A stretch of 64,000 bases of DNA from Tolypothrix sp. FACHB-123 (GCF_014697075.1 NZ_JACJRE010000001.1:124001-188000); one strand, 5' to 3'. Positions 34,434 to 43,286 are shown, counted from the stretch's first letter. The notes: generated by a model not told the origin, from the sequence alone. A program made the numbers and translations.

Positions 34434-34739
34434 ATGGATGGTAGAGAGTTCTATTCGAGTTTGATTCGACTGCATATTCTACATCATGCAGTTAAAGAGC
34501 CAATTTTTGGTCTAGGTATTATTGAAGAACTGGCGCGTCACGGTTACAAACTCAGTGCTGGAACACTTTACCCGATGTTACATGATATGGAGCGTAAAGG
34601 ATATCTGTCTTCTGTTGAGGAGCGGGTGGGGCGACAAAACCGAAAACTTTACAGAGCTACGGATTTAGGAAAAGTTACTCTAGAGAATGCCAAAGAAAAG
34701 GTAAGAAAATTATTTGGGGAATTATTCGAGGAGTCTTGA
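34434..34739 (+). CDS. PadR-family transcriptional regulator
   Basis: 101 residues forming a winged helix. The PadR block 'GLGIIEELARHGYKLSAGTLYPMLHDMERKGYL' (shown as separate motifs IIEELARHG, SAGTLYPMLH and MERKGYL) contains the recognition helix. The wing carries GRQNRKLYRATDLGK. ATG at 34434 (MDGREFYSSLIRLHIL) is preferred over a TTG at 34416 because family members begin DGREFY. PadR proteins usually repress transporter or detoxification genes nearby. The closest candidate is the ChrA transporter gene 1.6 kb downstream; this link is an inference. An AT-rich gap follows. Confidence 0.9.
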   Translation: MDGREFYSSLIRLHILHHAVKEPIFGLGIIEELARHGYKLSAGTLYPMLHDMERKGYLSSVEERVGRQNRKLYRATDLGKVTLENAKEKVRKLFGELFEES

Positions 34740-35127
34740 TATATTATTAGCCCGATAAATGGGTGATAAAAAGCGATACATCAATATATTCTAGAGGGCA
34801 ATGCCTTACCCCTACAATTTGTCGCATTCTTTTTTCAAATTGGTATAAATATTTAGCCAATTGATTATTACCAATTTAAATACTTCTTCAAAAAGAATTT
34901 TCTTCAAAGCTAATCAGTGCGATCGCACTGCCAAAAAATCCCCAGAATAGCCTATATAAGACTATTCCGTTAGATAGAAGCGCAATCCTCTACTAATTAT
35001 TTAAAGTACATCTATTAAAGTAAAACTACTTTTTTCTGCGCCGGGAATGTCTCGGCGGGAGATTTTTATAAATCTCAAAAAGTAGCGGATTTCATAGCTA
35101 AATAAACTCATTATTAACTATAATAAT
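34740..35127. other. 388-bp gap before the lipoprotein gene
   Basis: Contains 'tattctagagggcaatgcc' near 34786-34804, a fragment related to the palindromic element in the CHAT intergenic segments. A hairpin CGCCG (35039-35043) / CGGCG (35053-35057) lies about 70 bp before the next start and could be a 5' leader structure. No gene or tRNA was seen. Confidence 0.5.
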
Positions 35128-35751
35128 ATGCAAATCTATAGTCAGAAATACAGTTCTAATAACATCGAAAAGAATGGTAATATTCTTAGTACAAAGTTAT
35201 GGCTGAGGAAAGCAACGCTTTTTACAGTCTTTGTCACTGGGATTACTGCTTGCGCTCTCGAACCACAGCAACCTAATGTTGTGGTTGTACCTACGCCACA
35301 AGCAACAGTTACCGTCACCGCTACACCACAAGTAACAGCTACAGTTGTTGTCACTCCGACTCCGCAAGTAACAACTATAGTTCAGACTGAACCTATCACA
35401 GATGTATTAGTAATTACCAACGCCAACAAACAGACACTAGTAAATCGCCCAGTACAGTTTACCAATGTGAATGTTCAAAGCGTAGTAGGCGATCGCACTT
35501 TCTGGGTTGGTTCCAGCAATACTCAGCGAGTATTTGTAGTTTTAGCTCCTAAACTAGATGCGGGAACGGCTGAAAACAAAGTTGTTGTCAAACCAGGACA
35601 AACCCTAGATTTAGCAGGTGTACTCAAACCAGCACCCAGCGCTAAACAAGCACAGCAGCAGTGGAAGGGTTTAACTGCTACGGAAGCTCAAGGATTACAA
35701 AACCAAATAATTTACCTAGAAGCAAATCAAATTAGGTTTAAGTCTACTTAA
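35128..35751 (+). CDS. Putative lipoprotein with Thr/Val/Pro-rich linker
   Basis: 207 residues. A hydrophobic segment FTVFVTGITAC ends in a lipobox (I-T-A-C, Cys ~42), preceded by basic residues, so a lipoprotein is likely although the n-region is long. A low-complexity linker of PTPQ / VTVTATPQ units follows (~50-88). The folded part (~90-207) has the patterns VQFTNVNVQSVVGDRTFWVG and VVVKPGQTLDLAGVLK, which look like an OB-fold beta-barrel. No family is recognised. The upstream hairpin and long gap suggest its own promoter. Confidence 0.7.
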   Translation: MQIYSQKYSSNNIEKNGNILSTKLWLRKATLFTVFVTGITACALEPQQPNVVVVPTPQATVTVTATPQVTATVVVTPTPQVTTIVQTEPITDVLVITNANKQTLVNRPVQFTNVNVQSVVGDRTFWVGSSNTQRVFVVLAPKLDAGTAENKVVVKPGQTLDLAGVLKPAPSAKQAQQQWKGLTATEAQGLQNQIIYLEANQIRFKST

Positions 35752-35794
35752 TGGAAAATTAGGCATTACCAATGCCCAATGCCCAATGCCCAAC

Positions 35795-36220
35795 TTAACC
35801 AAGACTATCTAAAAACTGCTTGATATGAGGCTGTTCTGGGTTAATACCAAGTTCTTGCGCTTTAGCTAGAACTTGTTCGCGGTTGAGCTGTTGTTGAGTT
35901 GCAAAAGTAATGAGTGCTAAAGCGCTGGCTCGTCCACCTGCACCACAATGAAAGTATATAGGAGTCGGCAATTGCTCTACTTCTGTGAGGACTTTTGCTG
36001 TCAAGTTATCGTCGGCTGAGTTGGATTTGAGGGGAATATTGACATATTCAAGCCCTACGGCTTGGGCTTGCTGTTCTTCGTCTTCTAATACTCCAGTTTC
36101 ATCAAGGGCGCGCAAATTCACCACAGATTTGTAGCCTTGATCCGCTAGCTGTTTTAGTGTTTCTGGTGTTGGTTGTCCACCTGCGGAAAACTCATCGCTG
36201 ACTTTATTGATTTCACTCAT
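35795..36220 (-). CDS. Blh-like dual-specificity phosphatase family protein
   Basis: 141 residues. The Cys-phosphatase signature HCGAGGRAS (His91, Cys92, Arg97) matches HCxxGxR(S/T). Upstream parts SAGGQPTPETLKQLADQGYKSVVNLR are typical of the beta-lactamase-hydrolase-like (DUF442) family. Such proteins are linked to phosphotyrosine hydrolysis or sulfide metabolism. The final ~25 residues (KAQELGINPEQPHIKQFLDSL) are the usual family tail. It is a single gene on the opposite strand to both neighbours. Confidence 0.85.
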   Translation of the reverse strand: MSEINKVSDEFSAGGQPTPETLKQLADQGYKSVVNLRALDETGVLEDEEQQAQAVGLEYVNIPLKSNSADDNLTAKVLTEVEQLPTPIYFHCGAGGRASALALITFATQQQLNREQVLAKAQELGINPEQPHIKQFLDSLG

Positions 36221-36358
36221 AGATACGCCATAAACTCGATTGTGTTACCGTATTTTCACAATGGCATGGTAGCATATACTTGCTGCTGAATAATATAGAT
36301 TTCCGTTATCGAAACTCGATATATTAATTGTGTCCATAAAATTATTAGGAAAACTAGA

Positions 36359-37582
36359 GTGACACCGGAAGCTGAGGGTATCCAGAAAGAGCCAGAAGCG
36401 GTTTCCTATAACGCTTTAACTCCCAAAGAACAAAAGCAGCGATTAACGGAATTAGCAATTACATTTTTGCGATTGGGAACGATCGCTTTTGGCGGGCCTG
36501 CTGCCCACATCGCCATGATGGATAATGAGGTGGTGAATCGCTATCGGTGGATGAGCCGGGAAAAACTGTTAGATTTGCTGGGAATTACGAATTTGATTCC
36601 TGGGCCTAACTCAACGGAATTAGCGATTCATATCGGTTATGAGCGAGGCGGATGGCGTGGTTTAGTAATTGCGGGTAGCTGCTTTATTCTACCTGCTATG
36701 CTGATAGTTTGGGCTTTAGCCGCAATTTATACCCGCTATCAAACAGTTCCCCAGGTGGAATGGCTGCTTTATGGTATCAAACCTGTGATTATTGCCATTG
36801 TGCTGCAAGCCTTGTGGAATCTAGGTAAGAAAGCAGCCAAAGACTGGCCGACAAGAATTGCCGCCGTAGTAGCGATCGCCGCTTACTTTGCCGGATTGAA
36901 TGAAATTTTGCTACTAATTCTTCTCGGTATTGCCGTCATGGTAGTGAAGAATTGGCAAAGTAGAAGACATACAACTGGTGCATTGCTGTTGCCTTTTTCC
37001 GGTATTTTGGCACAAGTTGGCAGTACAACAGCCGCAGTCACATCAATTAGTTGGGTAAGTGTGTTTCTCTTCTTTCTCAAAATTGGCTGTGTACTTTATG
37101 GTAGCGGCTATGTATTGCTAGCATTTCTGCAACGGGATTTAGTCGAACGCAACCAATGGCTAACTTCTCAACAGTTATTAGATGCGGTAGCCATTGGACA
37201 GTTAACACCAGGGCCTGTATTTACGACGGCAACATTTATTGGCTATTTGTTAGCCGGTCATGCTGGAGCGATCGCTGGTACAATCGGTATCTTCTTACCA
37301 GCTTTTGCATTAGTATGGGTAATTAACCCTTGGGTAAGCAAATTACGCCAATCGCCTTGGGCTAGCGGTTTTCTTGATGGTGTGAATGCAGCTTCTATGG
37401 GATTAATGGCAGGAGTTACTTATACCTTAGGACGAGCCGCACTAGTAGATTGGGTAACAATTATTGTGGCAATTGTGAGTGCGATCGCTGTTTTCCGATT
37501 CAAAATCAATTCTGCTTGGTTAGTTTTAGCAGGCGGTGCGATCGGACTTGGTTCGCATCTGTTAGGTTTTGTTAATAGTTAA
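36359..37582 (+). CDS. chrA: Chromate efflux transporter ChrA
   Basis: 407-residue membrane protein made of two homologous halves. Half 1 carries FGGPAAHIAMM, WMSREKLLDLLGITNLIPGPNSTE and GYERGGWRGL. Half 2 carries GSGYVLLAFL, WLTSQQLLDAVAIGQLTPGPV and FIGYLLAGHAGA. These duplicated motifs define the long-chain CHR family, which exports chromate (and perhaps sulfate analogues) using the proton gradient. The start is GTG at 36359. A PadR-type regulator lies upstream and a phytochelatin-synthase-like gene downstream, which suggests a metal/oxyanion stress neighbourhood. Confidence 0.92.
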   Translation: MTPEAEGIQKEPEAVSYNALTPKEQKQRLTELAITFLRLGTIAFGGPAAHIAMMDNEVVNRYRWMSREKLLDLLGITNLIPGPNSTELAIHIGYERGGWRGLVIAGSCFILPAMLIVWALAAIYTRYQTVPQVEWLLYGIKPVIIAIVLQALWNLGKKAAKDWPTRIAAVVAIAAYFAGLNEILLLILLGIAVMVVKNWQSRRHTTGALLLPFSGILAQVGSTTAAVTSISWVSVFLFFLKIGCVLYGSGYVLLAFLQRDLVERNQWLTSQQLLDAVAIGQLTPGPVFTTATFIGYLLAGHAGAIAGTIGIFLPAFALVWVINPWVSKLRQSPWASGFLDGVNAASMGLMAGVTYTLGRAALVDWVTIIVAIVSAIAVFRFKINSAWLVLAGGAIGLGSHLLGFVNS

Positions 37583-37646
37583 TAGTCAATAAAGCCTCAC
37601 AACACCCTGCATCGGGAATCAAATTAATTTCATACCTGTTAATTAA

Positions 37647-37778
37647 ATGGAAGCTAAATTCAACTTTTTTCAACAGTGGTATCCTGTTTCACCAATCGAA
37701 GATTTAGCCTTAGAGCAACCAACTCCAGTCACACTTTTGGGACAAGAGATAGCAATTAAGGCAAAATTTCCTAACTAA
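37647..37778 (+). pseudogene. Rieske oxygenase N-terminal remnant
   Basis: A 43-codon frame opens with FNFFQQWYPVSPIEDL and PTPVTLLGQEIAI. This matches the first ~40 residues of cyanobacterial Rieske [2Fe-2S] oxygenases (pheophorbide-a-oxygenase-like group), which normally continue into the CxH...CxxH Rieske motif. Here the frame stops (TAA at 37776) before any Rieske ligand and the rest of the gene is absent. It is a deletion remnant between chrA and the phytochelatin-synthase-like gene. Too short for a functional enzyme. Confidence 0.65.
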
Positions 37779-37828
37779 ATTAATACTCAGAATGAGTGCG
37801 ATCGCATCTGGGGAATGGCTATTTTTAG

Positions 37829-38626
37829 CTATTTTCTCACAATTAAGTATCCGCGTGTTTGCTGGGAAATAGTATCAGTAGTATTCATCCCCTTCCATAG
37901 CGTTGATGCTGAAACCCAAACAGGAGGGTATTTATAACTTGATACATCCAAAATCAAAAATTTATCCGTTTTTTCAGAATAAGCTGCTAGCGGGGAGATA
38001 TGCCCTTTGCCATCTTGCCCTAGCTGCGAACGGTCATAATTGACGATAATAAAATCTCGCTCGTTTTTCAGATTTGCTTTGGCTTGATTCCGAAACTGTT
38101 CTAAAGTGATGCTTGATGCATGATATACCTGAACTTGACGGTTATGGCTGCGTATCAGTGCCGCTAAATCATCAAGTGTCATGCCTAAAAAAGTTACTAA
38201 ATAAGGTGAACGAACACCTTGAGTAGCGCTAGTAAAAAAAGTCTGTTGATTAAGATATTGAGATATACTTTCACTTTTACTTAAAGCGTTAAGTACCATT
38301 ACTCCACTAGCAACACTACAATAAGCAGGGCGTTTTTGGGTTTGAAAATAAGTGTTAAGTAGGGTGTAGTCTGCCCTAATTTCGCTTTCGCTAAGGATTT
38401 TTTTGCCGACAGTTGACTCTAAAGAAATCAAATTTTCTGGAAGTGGTAACCGCTTAACAGGCGGAGGAACAAAGGCAAAATATCCAACTATAGACAAACC
38501 GCTAAGAGATACCAATCCAGTAACGCTAGATAAGGTAATTGCAATTTGTTTAACTCGACTGTGGTGATGATTTCCCCTATATTTGATATTTGGACTTTGC
38601 TGTGAAAATCTGGTAGTGTGTCTCAT
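37829..38626 (-). CDS. Phytochelatin synthase-like gamma-glutamylcysteine dipeptidyl peptidase
   Basis: 265 residues from ATG 38626. An upstream in-frame start at 38713 would overlap the divergent transporter gene, so it is rejected. An N-terminal membrane anchor or signal (~28-53, ending YFAFVPPP) precedes the papain-like domain. Triad: Cys103 (AYCSVASG), His209 (KGHISPLAAY) and Asp227 (LILDVSSYKYPP). His-Asp spacing of 18 equals that of the Nostoc enzyme NsPCS (Alr0975). Bacterial half-length forms mainly cleave glutathione to gamma-Glu-Cys plus Gly and make little phytochelatin. Likely thiol or metal homeostasis outside the cytoplasm. Only 48 bp separate it from the divergent BASS transporter gene. 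Confidence 0.9.
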   Translation of the reverse strand: MRHTTRFSQQSPNIKYRGNHHHSRVKQIAITLSSVTGLVSLSGLSIVGYFAFVPPPVKRLPLPENLISLESTVGKKILSESEIRADYTLLNTYFQTQKRPAYCSVASGVMVLNALSKSESISQYLNQQTFFTSATQGVRSPYLVTFLGMTLDDLAALIRSHNRQVQVYHASSITLEQFRNQAKANLKNERDFIIVNYDRSQLGQDGKGHISPLAAYSEKTDKFLILDVSSYKYPPVWVSASTLWKGMNTTDTISQQTRGYLIVRK

Positions 38627-38674
38627 GTATATGTGGGCAAATTTTATGTAAAGTGACAAGTCCAGATGCAATAA

Positions 38675-39598
38675 ATGTCTTACCAAATTAATCGTCTCAT
38701 CAAGTTCAGCCAAGATCTATTTTTTGTTTGGGTATTAATTGGCGCTTTGGGTGGTTATTTCTTCCCAAAAATTGCTGCTAGTGGTAGTAGCAATATTTCC
38801 ATAGCCCTGGGAGTTGTGATGTTAGGAATGGGTTTAACAATCACTACTGAGGAACTAAAAAGCTTAAGAAAAGCTGGTAAAGCTTTAATTTTGGGAGTGT
38901 TGTTACAGTTTACTATCATGCCACTTTTAGGATGGTTAGCGGCAACAGTTTTGAAATTACCACCGATGTTGGCATTGGGAGTAATTCTTGTTGGTGCTAG
39001 TCCGGGGGGAACAGCTTCAGAAGTAATTACTTTTTTGGCTCGTGGTAATGTACCTTTATCTGTAGCTTTAACTACTGTTTCTACACTAATTAGCCCAATT
39101 ATAACACCAGTGTGGATTTGGTCTCTCAGCGCCAATTGGGTAGATATAAAACCGTTATCTTTAATTATGACTACAGTGCAATTTGTACTCTTACCAGTAT
39201 TAATAGGAATTGGCATTCGCCGTTTTTGGACTCCTAGTAAATTGGTAATGGAAGGAATACTACCTCTAGTTTCTATGTTCGCAATTGTGTGGATTATTGC
39301 TACAGTTGTCGGCTTAAATCACGACCAATTATTGAACACACCAATAGTCATCATCGCCGTAATTTTACATAATGTCTTCGGTTTAATCTTGGGTTATGTT
39401 GGTGCAGCTATTACAGCTCAACCACCAGCTATTTGCCGTACAATTTCCATAGAAGTGGGAATGCAAAATTCTGGTTTAGCTGTAGCATTAGCGATCGCAC
39501 ATTTTGAACCAGCAGCAGCCATACCAGGAGCTATATTTAGCGTCTGTCACAATCTTACAGGTTCGCTGATAGCTGCATTCTGGCGGAAAAATTCTTAG
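38675..39598 (+). CDS. Bile acid:sodium symporter (BASS/SBF) family transporter
   Basis: 307 residues with about nine to ten hydrophobic helices. Family signatures: ALGVVMLGMGLTIT, VGASPGGTASEVITFLARGN (Na+-site crossover) and IEVGMQNSGLAVALA (second crossover). Cyanobacterial and plastid relatives carry pyruvate or 2-keto acids with Na+, others bicarbonate or pantothenate; the substrate here is not decidable. It is divergent from the phytochelatin-synthase-like gene over a shared 48-bp intergenic region, so the two promoters must overlap and may be co-regulated. Confidence 0.9.
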   Translation: MSYQINRLIKFSQDLFFVWVLIGALGGYFFPKIAASGSSNISIALGVVMLGMGLTITTEELKSLRKAGKALILGVLLQFTIMPLLGWLAATVLKLPPMLALGVILVGASPGGTASEVITFLARGNVPLSVALTTVSTLISPIITPVWIWSLSANWVDIKPLSLIMTTVQFVLLPVLIGIGIRRFWTPSKLVMEGILPLVSMFAIVWIIATVVGLNHDQLLNTPIVIIAVILHNVFGLILGYVGAAITAQPPAICRTISIEVGMQNSGLAVALAIAHFEPAAAIPGAIFSVCHNLTGSLIAAFWRKNS

Positions 39599-39690
39599 TC
39601 AACACTTCGACAGGCTCAGTGCGGCGCAGTCAACAGTCAACAGTCAACAGTCAACAGTCAACAGTCAACAATCAACAGTCAACAGTCAAC
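39599..39690. repeat. TCAACAG heptamer tract
   Basis: About nine TCAACAG/TCAACAA units run from ~39627 to 39688 after a 'cttcgacaggctcagtgcgg' repeat fragment. They sit between the convergent BASS transporter and FAD monooxygenase genes. The tract uses the same unit as those near 16060, 51928, 53961 and 55530. Confidence 0.85.
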
Positions 39691-39708
39691 AATACTTCGA
39701 TAAGTGCA

Positions 39709-40911
39709 TCAAACCGTTAATTGTATTTGTTTGATTCCTTGACGCAGCTGGATTTGTCGCATCAGCCAAGAGCGGCGCAGGATTGGGCGGAGTACAGGAA
39801 TTAGCTTCATTACTGTCCATCGCAGAATTGGGCTTTTACCTAGTAGTTCAGCCTGAGCCGCTTCTTGAGCTTGAAGTCGCTGCACGCGTACAATCTCTGG
39901 CTCTCGTTGTGCTTGAATTTGCGGTAAGGTAGCATCAATATCTGTATGCTCTAGCTTTAGCGATCGCAATACTGGAACTAAATGGTTAGCAGCCACAATC
40001 ACATCTCGCAATGCCATATTAATACCTTGAGCGCGAATCGGTGACATCGGATGAGCCGCATCTCCTAAAAGTAATAATCCTGGTACATACCAACGGGGAC
40101 AGCGCCCCACCACCACAGACAACAATACCGGTCGCTCAATAGTTTGTGCATATTGCTGCAAATGCTCTGCTAAAAAAGGCGGCGACGCTGACGCTAACAT
40201 CCCAGGCCAATCAACTTCCCGCCAATCATTAGCACCGCCCTGACTCAGCGACCAGCCCAATTGTAAATTGCCTTCTGACCCAGCAAACAAACCAAATGCG
40301 CGATCGCCATTAAGAATCGAATAAAATATATTTTCAATCTGAAAATCTGGACTATTTGCTACTTTGAACCAGAGAACATCAAAAGTTTTATCATAATGTT
40401 GCAAAAGTAAATTTGCTCGTTGCCGAACAATAGAATTACGACCATCTGCACCGATAACTAAATCGGCATCAATACAGCGCTCGTTATTGAGTTTGACACC
40501 GCTAACCCGTTGCTCTTGCCACAGCAAATCCTGTACAGCTACACTCTGGATAAACTCAAAATTAGCATAGGTGCTAGCTTCTGCAATCAAGGCTTCTAGC
40601 AAAGCTGGCTGTGAAACAAGGGTTGTTGGCTTCTCACTAATTGCAAATGGTTCCTCTACCCGAAATAGCAGTTGATTGTCTAAGAAGAATTCCCAAGCAT
40701 CTAAAGCATGATGGGGAATGCGTTCCAAAATAGGTAACAATCCCATTTGTTCGAGAGCATCTAATCCACTCGGCATCAACCCTTCACCACGAAAAATCCG
40801 GCGAAAGTTGCGAGATGCTTCAATTAATTTCACTGCAATGCCACATTTGGCAAACAAAAGCGCCAACGTTGCACCAGTAGGCCCTGCTCCAACAATGACA
40901 ACTTGAGACAT
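39709..40911 (-). CDS. FAD-dependent aromatic-type monooxygenase (UbiH/PHBH fold)
   Basis: 400 residues. N-terminal FAD motif VVIVGAGPTGATLALLFAKCG with the Glu at the end of strand 2 (LIEAS), middle DG motif VIGADGRNSIVRQ, and C-terminal GD motif LLLGDAAHPMSPIRAQGINMALRD: the three signatures of flavoprotein hydroxylases. ATG at 40911 is preferred over a GTG one codon upstream. Such enzymes hydroxylate aromatic or polyprenyl substrates using NAD(P)H and O2. No pathway neighbour indicates the substrate. The C-terminal tail is basic and amphipathic, suggesting membrane contact. Confidence 0.9.
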   Translation of the reverse strand: MSQVVIVGAGPTGATLALLFAKCGIAVKLIEASRNFRRIFRGEGLMPSGLDALEQMGLLPILERIPHHALDAWEFFLDNQLLFRVEEPFAISEKPTTLVSQPALLEALIAEASTYANFEFIQSVAVQDLLWQEQRVSGVKLNNERCIDADLVIGADGRNSIVRQRANLLLQHYDKTFDVLWFKVANSPDFQIENIFYSILNGDRAFGLFAGSEGNLQLGWSLSQGGANDWREVDWPGMLASASPPFLAEHLQQYAQTIERPVLLSVVVGRCPRWYVPGLLLLGDAAHPMSPIRAQGINMALRDVIVAANHLVPVLRSLKLEHTDIDATLPQIQAQREPEIVRVQRLQAQEAAQAELLGKSPILRWTVMKLIPVLRPILRRSWLMRQIQLRQGIKQIQLTV

Positions 40912-41328
40912 CACTTTTTTGCTATAGCTGAATAATATTAGATTAGTACATTACAGAAAGTTGGCGTTCGCTGCTGAATTTTTTAGCACCTAACTAAGTT
41001 TGAGTTAACTACCCGATTTCTGCCCAATTTTTGCTTCCTATTTTCACCATAGGTTATTAGACTCATACTAAAAGATTACCTTGCTTACCAAGGCAAATAT
41101 ATCTGTTTTATCAGACATTTTTTGTTGGCGAAAGTTGATTAGAAGAGTTTTCTTACTTTAGATAGTGTCAATTGCCTGGACTTAACAATATTGTGTAAAT
41201 AGCTAGAATGACGGCTCATTCATTGTTGAAGCCGAAAGTTTAATTTGGGCTTGATTTCGATAATGCTGAGAGTTACTGATTATATTTTCAGTGCTCTTAA
41301 CAAAAGATGTTGTTAATGGAGAAAACTC
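40912..41328. other. 417-bp intergenic region
   Basis: Divergent gap between the monooxygenase and the GlsB-like gene. A short palindrome CCTTG/CAAGG lies near 41080-41094. A weak promoter-like pair (TTAACA, 16 nt, TAGAAT) appears near 41182-41209. No ORF, tRNA or repeat tract was recognised. Confidence 0.4.
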
Positions 41329-41598
41329 ATGAATATTCTTGCTTGGATCGTTTTAGGATTGATTGCAGGGGCGATCGCAAAAATGATTTATCCCGGACAT
41401 CAAGGGGGTAACATTTTAGGAACACTACTCCTGGGAATTATTGGTGCGTTAATTGGTGGTAGCTTATATACTTTGTTAACCACGGGAACGCTAGCCCTGA
41501 CCTCAGCAGGATTTAGTATTGGCGGTATTATTGTCTCGGTCATTGGTGCCATTATTGGTTTATGGCTTTACTACACCTTTACTCGCAGAGCTTACTAA
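41329..41598 (+). CDS. GlsB/YeaQ/YmgE-type small membrane protein
   Basis: 89 residues with three hydrophobic helices and the Gly-rich family blocks LGLIAGAIAKMIYPG, GGNILGTLLLGIIGALIGG and GGIIVSVIGAIIGLWLYY. These transglycosylase-associated proteins are induced by general stress in many bacteria; the molecular function is unknown. A ribosome site (GGAG, ~9 bp upstream) supports the ATG. A terminator-like inverted repeat follows immediately, so it is probably a single-gene transcript. Confidence 0.92.
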   Translation: MNILAWIVLGLIAGAIAKMIYPGHQGGNILGTLLLGIIGALIGGSLYTLLTTGTLALTSAGFSIGGIIVSVIGAIIGLWLYYTFTRRAY

Positions 41599-41604
41599 AT
41601 CAAT

Positions 41605-41680
41605 AGCCTCTGTTGAGGAATTGTCAAATATATGTCTTTCAGCATAGAAGAAGACAGCGGCTACTTAGCAGAGGCTTTTT
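41605..41680 (+). terminator. Terminator-like inverted repeat after the GlsB-like gene
   Basis: AGCCTCTG (41605-41612) pairs with CAGAGGCT (41669-41676), followed directly by TTTTT. The ~56-nt loop is long for an intrinsic terminator but the stem and T-run are clear and correctly placed downstream of the gene. Confidence 0.6.
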
Positions 41681-41735
41681 AATCTACGCGCCAGTGAATT
41701 AATATGGTGTGAACACTAGTTATTAAAGGACGGAG

Positions 41736-42266
41736 ATGGGCACAGTTAAAATAAAAATTAAGTTATTAGCAAGTATTGTTACCCTCCTTTACACTAACAG
41801 TGCGATCGCTGCGGAAAAAGTTACTTTGAAATATGGTATTTTTCGTCCGTCTATATCAGTTGATGAATTAACCAAACTTGCCCAGACTGGAGAAGTTTCT
41901 CAAAGCTTAAATTTCTACTTAACTAAGGCTGGACAAAATCCCAAGGCATTTCGTAACATCTTGTCACAGGAAGTAAATGCTGATCCTATTTTATTAGATC
42001 GCTTACTCAATAACCCAATAGGTGAATTTTTATTAGATCGAATTGGTCAGTCTGTTAGTACTTCATCTGGTGAAGCAAATAGACAGGCTTTGCGTTCAGC
42101 GATTATTTTATCTGCTAACAAAGATAATAAAGTTTCATTAATTGAAATTATTCAAAATTACCCAACAACAGAGGTTGTTGTGGATGGCGAACGTCTTGCC
42201 CAAGCTTATAGACAGCTATATATTCTAGGAGAAAATCTACAACGGGTTCTGCCTACTCCTAGGTAA
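41736..42266 (+). CDS. DUF1400-type exported protein
   Basis: 176 residues. A cleavable Sec signal is likely (KIKIKLLASIVTLLYTNSAIA-A, cut near residue 26). The mature part starts VTLKYGIFRPSISVDELTKLA, then TGEVSQSLNFYLTKA and LDRLLNNPIGEFLLDRIG. This is the DUF1400 domain usually found at the N-terminus of cyanobacterial secreted alpha/beta hydrolases. No hydrolase domain follows, so this is a stand-alone DUF1400 protein, or the hydrolase part was lost. An AAAGGA ribosome site precedes the ATG. Function unknown. Confidence 0.78.
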   Translation: MGTVKIKIKLLASIVTLLYTNSAIAAEKVTLKYGIFRPSISVDELTKLAQTGEVSQSLNFYLTKAGQNPKAFRNILSQEVNADPILLDRLLNNPIGEFLLDRIGQSVSTSSGEANRQALRSAIILSANKDNKVSLIEIIQNYPTTEVVVDGERLAQAYRQLYILGENLQRVLPTPR

Positions 42267-42492
42267 TTTATCGCTGAGTTTTCCTTCCGGCTTGTCCGCA
42301 AGGTGTATAAAGCTTACCAGACACCAGAGAAAATTTGGGTATGTTTGGGGATGCTTTTTTTTTGCTTTATAGTACAATTGTTCTAGTAGCAAACTTTATT
42401 TTCCAACTTCCACCAACTGAAGTGCGATCGCCCAAGAAAAACCTAAGGCGATGGATTTGTAGTGTTAGGGAGTTTTTAGGAGGTCAACATTT

Positions 42493-43173
42493 ATGATCGC
42501 ACAAGTACAGAGTGTAGTTCCCACCCAGGTTGACTCTAAAGCGATTACAAAATCAGAATTTGAGCAATATGTTGAAGAAAAGTCAAACGCCCTCAAAAGT
42601 GTTGGTGGAGAAAAATTTTCCCTACTTTCTTTAGCTGATGTTACCAAAACAATTTTACATCACGCCTTTTGGTTAGCTGAACAAAAACAGCAACTGTCAT
42701 TAAGACAGTACAAAAAGCTACTTGTTGACCGAGGTTGGAGAGGGGAAGAAAAAAAGTATTTAAAGATTGCGGCGGTATTTGGTCAATTTTCGCCCCAAGA
42801 TTTAGCGCAAATTGAACCTTTAACGGTATATCAGCTCGCAAATAACAGTAATAAATATCAGCCAGTTATCGATGCGCTGTTAGACTTAAGCGCTATTACT
42901 CAAGAAGCTGTACGTTCTTTAGTCAAAGAACATCGCACACCCAAATTGCCAAAACCAGAAAAACCCAGTATTTGGCGACGGACAAAGAATGGTGGTAGGT
43001 ATTGCCAAATTCCCGCCATTCACGAAGAGAATGAGTTAACAGGGGTAACTCTGCAAAGCATGATGGATACAGAAGGTTTAAGCGCACAACAAATCGTAGC
43101 CGAAGCAGTCGCTTTGCGAAAAGCATACAAAGAAGGAAAGCTAGTTTTAGCCAACGACGAAAATAAGAATTGA
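42493..43173 (+). CDS. Hypothetical protein (226 aa), helical, possibly DUF3102-like
   Basis: No family is firmly recognised. It is soluble and largely helical. The segment LLVDRGWRGEEKKYLKIAAVFGQFSPQDL followed by LAQIEPLTVYQLA faintly resembles the DUF3102/ParB-associated type of plasmid and phage proteins (a helix-turn-helix-like 'K...IA..FG' pattern); this is a weak suggestion. The C-terminal third is basic (KPEKPSIWRRTKNGGRY) and then acidic. A textbook ribosome site (AGGAGG, 9 bp before the ATG) indicates efficient translation. Confidence 0.65.
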   Translation: MIAQVQSVVPTQVDSKAITKSEFEQYVEEKSNALKSVGGEKFSLLSLADVTKTILHHAFWLAEQKQQLSLRQYKKLLVDRGWRGEEKKYLKIAAVFGQFSPQDLAQIEPLTVYQLANNSNKYQPVIDALLDLSAITQEAVRSLVKEHRTPKLPKPEKPSIWRRTKNGGRYCQIPAIHEENELTGVTLQSMMDTEGLSAQQIVAEAVALRKAYKEGKLVLANDENKN

Positions 43174-43286
43174 TCTAAATCTATCTAAATCTAGACTAGC
43201 TTCGACTTATGGTAGAAGCACAACGTTTACTTCATCTCTACTATTGAAACCGTAGAAATCAACGCAGTTAAACTGCTGTGTAACTT

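Noticed and set aside
38627..38713. 29-residue N-terminal extension of the phytochelatin-synthase-like protein
   Set aside because: It would overlap the start of the divergent transporter gene and does not resemble the family's N-terminus; ATG 38626 leaves a normal signal/anchor.
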